From Lagopus muta (Eukaryota > Chordata > Aves > Galliformes > Phasianidae), in contig NC_064437.1 of NCBI RefSeq assembly GCF_023343835.1, positions 27,875,001 through 27,939,000 of the forward strand: 64,000 nt of DNA. Reading direction: 5' to 3'. The position numbers were made by a program, and so were the translations under genes. Below are positions 56,256 to 64,000 of the stretch, in pieces. Position 1 is the first letter of the stretch. Each line of letters starts with the position of its first letter. The notes below the pieces were generated by a model. It did no database searches and was not told the origin of the DNA. It saw only the letters and a program-made list of their open reading frames with translations.

Positions 56256-57623
56256 GCAGGGCTGCCGGCAGCTGCACCCCGGCGTGCAGCAGCATCTTCT
56301 AGAGTCTCTAAGCTGCCTGTTCTGCAAGCAGCAGCCTCTTCCACACCTTCAAGAGGCAGAGCGCATGCTGTGGGCATTAGAGGCAGCAGAATCCCAGTAC
56401 TTGCCCCGAGACCTCACGTCCAGGACGGGACAGCAAGGGCGGAGAGCCGGGGTCCAGCTCGGGAAGTCTGCTCAACCATTCTAACGCCTCAGCACGACAG
56501 ACCCAGACAAAACTACGTGGTGTCCCTGAGCTGTGCTGCCGCTGCAAGCCCAAGAGTTGAAGGGCAGCTGGCAGTACCAGGGCGCCATGCACCGACCAGC
56601 AACCTGAGAACACCAGGAAAAACGGCCCAGGTGCTCTCCACCAAGGCTGGGAAGATCCACGCAGCTTGGAGAGTTGCTCAGGAGGGCACCAGAGACACTC
56701 GTGCTGCAGCTACACCATCTTTTAGAGCAGCTCAGAAGGGCCCAGAAGGGCAGGCAGGCGGCAAAGAGCGAGACAAGGAGCCTCTGTCTGCATTAGTGCC
56801 TGAAGATGCAGGCAACTTAGTTTCTCCCAAGGCTGCACACTCTGCAGAGGAGGCCAATGACGCGGTGCTCTTCCCAAGAGTGTGCAAACAGGGAAAAAGA
56901 GACGTAAATGGTACCGCCATGCCTGAAGTCTCCAGACAAGCTCTGGGAGCAGCACTGAGACCGCAAGATCCCAGAGAGGTCAACTGGGAGGCTTATGGAT
57001 GCTCTCCAGTACACCCAGCAATCTGGAGAATTCGGGATCAGGCGAGGAAGGAGCAGATGTTAAGCTGGAAAGTCTCTTGGCCAGACACGAGCATGCTCAG
57101 GCTGCTAAGAGCCCAAGCAGCACATGCCAGTGCCAGTGCTACTGACACTGCTCAGGGAATGCTAGACACCTGCACCACGACATCGAGGGTGGAAGGCTTC
57201 TTTCCTGCCTCTTGTGATTCTCAAAGCCAGGACATTAGAATTCAGCATGCACAGGAAGAGACCACTGATGATGCTGCCAGTGATGCCAGCACGGATCACA
57301 GCATGCTGGATGCCAGGGACAATGCAGTGACAGCTGAGAGCATGCCCACACCCTCCTGTTTTTGCCCTGATACCATGGAGGGTGTGGAAGAATGGGAGGA
57401 CAACAGTGAGGAAGCAGCTGCTGAGGCAGCTGGTGTGCCACCAAGCATTTCTGGTGCCTCATCTGTTGAGATGAAGACAACAGCAGCTCGCCACCGGATG
57501 CCAGCTGTCATCAGGACTGTGCTCCGGGCTCTGCGCAGGATTTGCACCTGCAGCTGCGTCAGGGGACAACGAGAGGAGAGGCACGAGGCTGCAAACACCA
57601 CGCAGCTCCCCGGAGACATCTGA
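55707..57623 (+). CDS. Unknown Arg/Pro-rich, acidic-tailed protein, macrosatellite unit 2
   Basis: Same gene as in unit 1, with intron 55,971-56,156 and stop at 57,621-57,623. The only coding difference I see is three extra bases near 56,231, which add one Ser (SQPQSS becomes SQPQSSS-like) in exon 2. Four 1-base indels private to this unit lie outside the reading frame, and the one inside it is a multiple of three. That is what a constrained coding sequence would show, but the count is too small to be proof. Predicted length is 576 residues spliced and 638 unspliced. Confidence 0.6.
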   Translation: MSEERDKKDERRPDAGPPRVPDRRGVRAGEGGARARPAATSPRPSRASFSPRTPPPGGRSPASSLRGVRLPQLPGPESSRASGRRDAQVGSPREAGPDVFPRRVGTALCRRGCGERGGGRPRAERCPRCRVRREREGPRSLGLSPRLLLQAGGREFSPSVTCGGASGRSGQPQSSSLLPRLRRAGLPAAAPRRAAASSRVSKLPVLQAAASSTPSRGRAHAVGIRGSRIPVLAPRPHVQDGTARAESRGPAREVCSTILTPQHDRPRQNYVVSLSCAAAASPRVEGQLAVPGRHAPTSNLRTPGKTAQVLSTKAGKIHAAWRVAQEGTRDTRAAATPSFRAAQKGPEGQAGGKERDKEPLSALVPEDAGNLVSPKAAHSAEEANDAVLFPRVCKQGKRDVNGTAMPEVSRQALGAALRPQDPREVNWEAYGCSPVHPAIWRIRDQARKEQMLSWKVSWPDTSMLRLLRAQAAHASASATDTAQGMLDTCTTTSRVEGFFPASCDSQSQDIRIQHAQEETTDDAASDASTDHSMLDARDNAVTAESMPTPSCFCPDTMEGVEEWEDNSEEAAAEAAGVPPSISGASSVEMKTTAARHRMPAVIRTVLRALRRICTCSCVRGQREERHEAANTTQLPGDI

Positions 57624-57731
57624 TTTCAACCTGTCAATGTAGAATTCTGGTTCCATCCTGTCAACATAGGATTCTGGTTCCATCTTGTCAGTGCAGAATT
57701 CTGATTCCATCCTGTCAACACAGAATTCTGA
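57624..57731. repeat. 27-bp minisatellite, four copies, unit 2
   Basis: Same four-copy array directly after the stop codon. No copy-number difference from unit 1. Confidence 0.92.
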
Positions 57732-58461
57732 TTAAATATTATCATTATACCATCCTGGCTGAGTGCTGTCTGATCTGTGTGCTCACGCATGTTTGGTCTC
57801 TGAGTGCAGCTACTGGTGTCAGAGCACAGGGTGGAGGATGCCTGTGTCAGTGGAACCATCAAGGGCAAAGAATGTGGGTGTGCAAGGCTAGCGAAGGGGA
57901 AGCCAGCTAAGCCTGGTGTGTGTGTGAGATCCCCTGTGAAGAAAGGGGTGAGTGAACCAGCAACTGGAGGTGGGCTGTGGCCTTGAAGATTCCTGCGTCC
58001 ATGGTTAGCAACTGGGGAGATTGATGAGGGGACCGTTCTTCCTGGCACTCGGGTGCTTGTATGAAGCGATTCTCACTTGCGGTTACGGGGTGAGTGGTTC
58101 TGTATGGTGCCACCCTGAGTGTGACAACACCTTTTTGTTTCTTGGTAAAGAAATTTGGCACATTTGGGAAAATACAATTATTAGAGAGCAGGGAAACTCT
58201 ACTGGTTGTTGAGAGGGATTAAAATCAGAATACCACCAAAACCATGGTCAGAGGGAAGTGGAGATGTCTCAGAATTCAGTAGTAATGTTGTAGTGTTTTG
58301 CGAGTTATCTTTTGTATGTGTTTAATTTGTTTTCTCGGTAGCAGCAGTGGTCTGTGCAGACAGAAAGCGATCCCAGTTTTCTTAGGAAAGTCAAACAAGG
58401 TCATTCTATTCAACTGTGCATTTGCTGAACCAGCACTTGGAAGAAATCCTCACACAGCACA

Positions 58462-59751
58462 TTATCACAGAATCACAGAATTGTACAGGTTAAAGGATCT
58501 CATCATCTAGTCCAACTCCCCCAGTAAAGGACATTCTCTACAGTGTCGTAGAATCATAGAATGACTTGGATTGTCCTATCACTTCCTGCATAAGAAGTTG
58601 TTCCTCCTCCTCCAGCTTGTAAGTTCCTTTCAAGTATTGGAGATGGCAGTGAGGTCTCCCTGGAGCCTTCTCATCTCCAAGCTAAACAATCCCAACTCCC
58701 TCAACCTTGCTTAATAGGAGAGGGGTTCCAGCCCTCAGCCCTCTGATAATCTTTTTGGTCCTCCTCTGGACCTGCTCCAACAGCCCTTCCCAAGATTAAT
58801 TCATCTGTACTTTGGCTTTCCTGATGCCATCCAGGCACATCCTGACAGCATCCCTATATTCCTACCAGGTTACCCATTCCCTCCTCCTGGACTTCTGTTT
58901 TTCCTGCTTTTCTCTCAGCCACCCCATCAGGTCTTTGCTCAGCCATACTGGTTTCCTGCCAGCCCTGCCTGATTTCTTATTCTGGGGGTTGGAGAGCTCT
59001 CGTGCTCTCAGAAACATGTTATTAAAAGTGCTTCCAACTCTTTCCATTGCTGTGTGCCTAAGGTCAGTTTTTCAGGAGATCTTATCCATTTCTTAAATCG
59101 CCCAAAGACAGGGCTGCCTGTCTTTCCGTATCATTGCATGATACCAGGCATCAGTCTCTCCCTCTGACTGCTGAGTACAGCAGATTATTTTCCTGGCACC
59201 TTCCTCTCGCAGCCTGCTCAGCTGCTACAGAAACAGTAGGTTGCACAGGAAAGCATCCAGACAGGTCCTGAATATCTCCAGAGAAGGAGATATTCTCTGG
59301 GCAGCCTGTTCCAGTAGTACTCTGTCACCCTCACAGTAAAGAAGTTCTTCCTCACGTTTGTATGGAACTTTCTGCATTCCAGTTTGTGCCCACTGCCTCT
59401 TGTTCTATCTCTGCACACCACCAAAAAGAACCTGGCCCCATCCACTTGTCTCCCCCACTGCAGGTATTTATAAACAGGAATGAGATCACCTCTGAGTCTT
59501 CTCCAGGCTGAAAAGTCCAGAGTCTCCCAGCCTAAGGGTGATAAGGGCGATGCTCGAGGCCCCTACTCATCTTTGTGACCCTCTGCTGCTGGACTCTCTC
59601 TTAAAGATCCCTGTCTTTGGATCCACCTTCTTGCCCTTTTTGAAGACCAGAGTAACACTGCCTATCCTCAGGTCTTCAGACTCCTCTGCCATTCTCCAAG
59701 ACCTTTCAAAGACAATAGAGGAGGCAGGTTTCCTGCTATTTTTGCCTGACT
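58462..59751 (-). repeat. Three antisense CR1 pieces, unit 2
   Basis: Same three pieces as in unit 1, one C shorter near 59,100. The identical internal breakpoints show they were part of the unit before it was amplified. Confidence 0.85.
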
Positions 59752-59958
59752 TCTAACTCTTAGGAATTCACAAACCCCGAGCTTGGACGAAACGATGCTT
59801 TAATGTCAACCAGCACTTGTGAGTACCCTTTCTTTCCAATGCTATGTCTGCTAATATGAAATGGGAAACTGACCTCTGGAGCTGAACTTTCCTGGCAAAA
59901 TGTTTGTGAACGTTTGATTCTCTTTGTGGATTATTAGCAGATCTAAATCTGCAAAAGA

Positions 59959-60585
59959 ATGAGGTCTGCTACAAAAGTAAAGTTTCCATTTTTATTATGT
60001 TGTCCTAGAACATCAGAGGCAGATGCTGGTGATGTGGACACAGAGGTTGAACCTTCTCACCACTATTCTGCTGTATTTGTCACACAACAGATGGCTGCAG
60101 AGGAGCAGTCTGACAAAATGGCAACTGGCGTGACACCGCAAATGAAGCAAAGGTGTGTCACTGAAATCCTCGACGAGGACAAAATGGCACCCACTGAAAT
60201 TCATCAACATTTGCTGAGTGTAGACAGAGACCAAACAGCGGATGTGAGCACAGTGAGGTGCTGGGTGGTGCGTTTCAGCAATGACACCATCACAGCAGCT
60301 GTGAAACAGTGGTCACCTCCGCTGGCACAGATTTTTACAAGTGCAGCATGCAGGCTCTTGTTCATCACTGGTGAAAATGCACAGCCTCCAGGGTTTTGTA
60401 ACATTACCCCTGAACAACTGCAGAATCACAAAGAACAAAACATCTGGAAAAGGTATGCAATCACTTTGGCAATCCTAGAGAGACACAATTCACTGCAATA
60501 TGCAGGGGCCTGGCCCATGGATAACAACGTGATTCAGCAGCCTGGAGCGCAAGAGAAAATCTCTGGATGTGACAATAAACCGTGA
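59959..60585 (+). mobile_element. Mariner-like transposase remnant with 208-codon ORF, unit 3
   Basis: Intact 208-codon frame as in unit 1. Two residues differ near positions 32-37: TEVEPSHHYSAV here, TEVESSHHYFAV in unit 1. Unit 2 shares the unit 3 bases at both sites. Truncated transposase without a catalytic domain. Confidence 0.65.
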
Positions 60586-60589
60586 CAGG

Positions 60590-61730
60590 CCCCGCAATTG
60601 CTCCAGCCCCTGCGGACGGCCCTGCGGTTACCGCAAGCCCTGCGACGGGGCTCAGCTGTGTCCCGCGTACCGCTCCCTAGCGGCTCTCCACGGCCTGCAG
60701 CCTCAGTCCTTCAGGCTACGCCCAGCTACTCCAGCGCGGGCCGCTCCACAGAGCGCGGCACATCTGAACTCTAAGCGGGGTCCAGAGAGCCGCAGCACGA
60801 GGACGAGACCGAGGTGCGGACGGGCCGCTCGGGCCGGGTGCACTCGGCCGGGCTGGGCGACGAGACGAGAGAGGGGGCCGCCCCGCGCCGGACGCGGCCG
60901 CTTCCAGCCGCTTGGAGGGCGAGCCCGTCAGCGACGGCCACGACGCCGCCGGCAAAGGTCCGGGGGCGGCCGCGGAGATGGCCGAGGGAAGCGGGAAGAC
61001 GGGAACCCGGCGCGGGAGCTTTGTGACGCGGGCCGGCGTCGCGCCCGAAGGCCATTGTGACGCGGGGCCGCCTCGAGGGGCCGGAGTCCCCCGCAGAGAG
61101 TGCCGCTCACTCTCGGGAGAGAGGCTCCGCGAGGAGGTTCCCCCGAGTGCCTGCGACCGAGCATCTGCGCGAGGACGCGACGATGAGCGAGGAGCGGGAC
61201 AAGAAGGACGAGCGCCGGCCCGACGCGGGGCCGCCACGCGTGCCGGACCGCCGCGGGGTGCGGGCCGGGGAGGGAGGCGCTCGGGCTCGGCCGGCGGCGA
61301 CTTCGCCGCGTCCGTCCCGCGCCTCCTTCTCCCCACGGACGCCGCCGCCGGGCGGCCGGAGCCCGGCCTCGTCCCTCCGCGGCGTCCGTCTGCCCCAGCT
61401 GCCCGGCCCGGAGAGCTCGCGGGCCTCCGGGCGCCGCGACGCACAGGTAGGTAGCCCGAGGGAGGCGGGGCCGGACGTCTTCCCGCGCCGCGTGGGGACC
61501 GCCCTGTGCCGGCGCGGCTGCGGGGAGCGGGGCGGCGGCCGCCCGCGGGCTGAGCGCTGTCCTCGGTGCCGAGTGCGGCGTGAGCGGGAAGGACCGCGCT
61601 CACTCGGCCTTTCTCCTCGGCTTCTCTTGCAGGCGGGCGGGCGGGAGTTTTCCCCGTCGGTGACCTGCGGCGGTGCCAGCGGGCGAAGCGGGCAGCCTCA
61701 ATCATCCTTGCTGCCTCGCTTAAGGCGGGC
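60590..61730 (+). promoter_or_regulatory. CpG-rich island, unit 3
   Basis: Same island as in unit 1. It matches unit 1 at both length-variable sites where unit 2 differs. Confidence 0.8.
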
Positions 61731-63096
61731 AGGGCTGCCGGCAGCTGCACCCCGGCGTGCAGCAGCATCTTCTAGAGTCTCTAAGCTGCCTGTTCTGCAA
61801 GCAGCAGCCTCTTCCACACCTTCAAGAGGCAGAGCGCATGCTGTGGGCATTAGAGGCAGCAGAATCCCAGTACTTGCCCCGAGACCTCACGTCCAGGACG
61901 GGACAGCAAGGGCGGAGAGCCGGGGTCCAGCTCGGGAAGTCTGCTCAACCATTCTAACGCCTCAGCACGACAGACCCAGACAAAACTACGTGGTGTCCCT
62001 GAGCTGTGCTGCCGCTGCAAGCCCAAGAGTTGAAGGGCAGCTGGCAGTACCAGGGCGCCATGCACCGACCAGCAACCTGAGAACACCAGGAAAAACGGCC
62101 CAGGTGCTCTCCACCAAGGCTGGGAAGATCCACGCAGCTTGGAGAGTTGCTCAGGAGGGCACCAGAGACACTCGTGCTGCAGCTACACCATCTTTTAGAG
62201 CAGCTCAGAAGGGCCCAGAAGGGCAGGCAGGCGGCAAAGAGCGAGACAAGGAGCCTCTGTCTGCATTAGTGCCTGAAGATGCAGGCAACTTAGTTTCTCC
62301 CAAGGCTGCACACTCTGCAGAGGAGGCCAATGACGCGGTGCTCTTCCCAAGAGTGTGCAAACAGGGAAAAAGAGACGTAAATGGTACCGCCATGCCTGAA
62401 GTCTCCAGACAAGCTCTGGGAGCAGCACTGAGACCGCAAGATCCCAGAGAGGTCAACTGGGAGGCTTATGGATGCTCTCCAGTACACCCAGCAATCTGGA
62501 GAATTCGGGATCAGGCGAGGAAGGAGCAGATGTTAAGCTGGAAAGTCTCTTGGCCAGACACGAGCATGCTCAGGCTGCTAAGAGCCCAAGCAGCACATGC
62601 CAGTGCCAGTGCTACTGACACTGCTCAGGGAATGCTAGACACCTGCACCACGACATCGAGGGTGGAAGGCTTCTTTCCTGCCTCTTGTGATTCTCAAAGC
62701 CAGGACATTAGAATTCAGCATGCACAGGAAGAGACCACTGATGATGCTGCCAGTGATGCCAGCACGGATCACAGCATGCTGGATGCCAGGGACAATGCAG
62801 TGACAGCTGAGAGCATGCCCACACCCTCCTGTTTTTGCCCTGATACCATGGAGGGTGTGGAAGAATGGGAGGACAACAGTGAGGAAGCAGCTGCTGAGGC
62901 AGCTGGTGTGCCACCAAGCATTTCTGGTGCCTCATCTGTTGAGATGAAGACAACAGCAGCTCGCCACCGGATGCCAGCTGTCATCAGGACTGTGCTCCGG
63001 GCTCTGCGCAGGATTTGCACCTGCAGCTGCGTCAGGGGACAACGAGAGGAGAGGCACGAGGCTGCAAACACCACGCAGCTCCCCGGAGACATCTGA
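61183..63096 (+). CDS. Unknown Arg/Pro-rich, acidic-tailed protein, macrosatellite unit 3
   Basis: Same gene again, ATG at 61,183, intron 61,447-61,632, stop at 63,094-63,096. The predicted protein is identical to that of unit 1. The coding part is complete although the unit itself is cut by the window end. Confidence 0.6.
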   Translation: MSEERDKKDERRPDAGPPRVPDRRGVRAGEGGARARPAATSPRPSRASFSPRTPPPGGRSPASSLRGVRLPQLPGPESSRASGRRDAQVGSPREAGPDVFPRRVGTALCRRGCGERGGGRPRAERCPRCRVRREREGPRSLGLSPRLLLQAGGREFSPSVTCGGASGRSGQPQSSLLPRLRRAGLPAAAPRRAAASSRVSKLPVLQAAASSTPSRGRAHAVGIRGSRIPVLAPRPHVQDGTARAESRGPAREVCSTILTPQHDRPRQNYVVSLSCAAAASPRVEGQLAVPGRHAPTSNLRTPGKTAQVLSTKAGKIHAAWRVAQEGTRDTRAAATPSFRAAQKGPEGQAGGKERDKEPLSALVPEDAGNLVSPKAAHSAEEANDAVLFPRVCKQGKRDVNGTAMPEVSRQALGAALRPQDPREVNWEAYGCSPVHPAIWRIRDQARKEQMLSWKVSWPDTSMLRLLRAQAAHASASATDTAQGMLDTCTTTSRVEGFFPASCDSQSQDIRIQHAQEETTDDAASDASTDHSMLDARDNAVTAESMPTPSCFCPDTMEGVEEWEDNSEEAAAEAAGVPPSISGASSVEMKTTAARHRMPAVIRTVLRALRRICTCSCVRGQREERHEAANTTQLPGDI

Positions 63097-63204
63097 TTTC
63101 AACCTGTCAATGTAGAATTCTGGTTCCATCCTGTCAACATAGGATTCTGGTTCCATCTTGTCAGTGCAGAATTCTGATTCCATCCTGTCAACACAGAATT
63201 CTGA
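63097..63204. repeat. 27-bp minisatellite, four copies, unit 3
   Basis: Same four-copy array as in the other two units. Confidence 0.92.
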
Positions 63205-63934
63205 TTAAATATTATCATTATACCATCCTGGCTGAGTGCTGTCTGATCTGTGTGCTCACGCATGTTTGGTCTCTGAGTGCAGCTACTGGTGTCAGAGCAC
63301 AGGGTGGAGGATGCCTGTGTCAGTGGAACCATCAAGGGCAAAGAATGTGGGTGTGCAAGGCTAGCGAAGGGGAAGCCAGCTAAGCCTGGTGTGTGTGTGA
63401 GATCCCCTGTGAAGAAAGGGGTGAGTGAACCAGCAACTGGAGGTGGGCTGTGGCCTTGAAGATTCCTGCGTCCATGGTTAGCAACTGGGGAGATTGATGA
63501 GGGGACCGTTCTTCCTGGCACTCGGGTGCTTGTATGAAGCGATTCTCACTTGCGGTTACGGGGTGAGTGGTTCTGTATGGTGCCACCCTGAGTGTGACAA
63601 CACCTTTTTGTTTCTTGGTAAAGAAATTTGGCACATTTGGGAAAATACAATTATTAGAGAGCAGGGAAACTCTACTGGTTGTTGAGAGGGATTAAAATCA
63701 GAATACCACCAAAACCATGGTCAGAGGGAAGTGGAGATGTCTCAGAATTCAGTAGTAATGTTGTAGTGTTTTGCGAGTTATCTTTTGTATGTGTTTAATT
63801 TGTTTTCTCGGTAGCAGCAGTGGTCTGTGCAGACAGAAAGCGATCCCAGTTTTCTTAGGAAAGTCAAACAAGGTCATTCTATTCAACTGTGCATTTGCTG
63901 AACCAGCACTTGGAAGAAATCCTCACACAGCACA

Positions 63935-64000
63935 TTATCACAGAATCACAGAATTGTACAGGTTAAAGGATCTCATCATCTAGTCCAACTCCCCCAGTAA
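63935..64000 (-). repeat. CR1 piece A, unit 3, cut by window end
   Basis: Only the inverted 3' end (ATCACAGAATCACAGAATTG) and about 45 bases of body lie inside the window. Confidence 0.85.

Larger units (their letters stand above)
54306..59781 (+). repeat. Macrosatellite unit 2 (complete, 5,476 bp)
   Basis: Same order and orientation as unit 1. Private differences cluster in its left half. They are a missing A near 54,468, an extra T near 54,570, a missing T near 54,927, an extra C near 55,348 and an in-frame 3-base gain near 56,231. Its right half matches unit 3. Confidence 0.95.
59782..64000 (+). repeat. Macrosatellite unit 3 (cut by window end)
   Basis: 4,219 bp of a third unit, running to the first CR1 piece. 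The left half matches unit 1 in length-variable sites. The right half matches unit 2. The array evidently continues past the window, so copy number is unknown. Confidence 0.95.

Noticed and set aside
48832..64000. Identity with known bird amplicons (W-linked HINTW array, chicken Z amplicon genes)
   Set aside because: The ORF has no HIT-domain signature and does not resemble the Z-amplicon families I know. I have no positive evidence for sex linkage.
48832..64000. CRISPR-like or bacterial repeat system
   Set aside because: The repeats are 5.5-kb units with eukaryotic transposons, CpG islands and splice sites. The 27-bp repeats are contiguous, without spacers.

Overview
The window looks like vertebrate nuclear DNA, almost certainly a bird and most likely a galliform such as chicken. 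Two things point there. CR1 LINE fragments occur throughout, in both orientations, with the diagnostic ATTCTGTG/ATTCTATG-type 3' ends. There is also a mariner remnant of a kind I associate with chicken. No bacterial operon, rRNA, tRNA or CRISPR is visible. The species call is inference, and I cannot place the window on a chromosome.

Bases 1-48,400 are an AT-rich, gene-poor desert. I see no confident protein-coding gene there, only three weak exon-like segments (29,804-29,848, 33,631-33,740 and 35,821-35,933). The recognisable content is mobile-element debris: about twenty CR1 pieces, one clear LTR inserted inside a CR1 (31,319-31,666), one LTR-like segment with a polyadenylation signal (about 7,540-7,961), two weaker LTR-like candidates, and simple repeats. 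Three CR1 loci are informative. At 21,285-22,435 the 5' part of one element is inverted against its 3' part. At 25,303-27,480 a long element carries a younger CR1. At 30,855-31,812 a CR1 is split by an LTR.

Bases 48,832-64,000 are quite different: a head-to-tail macrosatellite with a period of about 5,474-5,476 bp. Two units are complete and a third is cut by the window edge. By eye the units differ by only about ten substitutions or short indels. Each unit holds, in order: a mariner-transposase remnant with a 208-codon ORF; a CpG-rich island of about 1.1 kb; a long plus-strand ORF (637 codons from its first ATG) with a likely 186-nt frame-neutral intron; a four-copy 27-bp minisatellite directly after the stop; about 0.7 kb of unassigned sequence; and about 1.3 kb of reverse-strand CR1. 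The sequence just left of the array (48,395-48,831) is a diverged relative of the unit's own right end, so the array edge looks like an eroded older unit or a CR1-CR1 recombination point.

The most interesting object is this tandemly amplified gene. It has its own CpG island in every unit, no domain I recognise, a second overlapping frame with a strong-context ATG, and an intron that can be kept without breaking the frame. The layout recalls ORF-bearing macrosatellites such as mammalian D4Z4. That is an analogy of architecture only, not a claim of homology.
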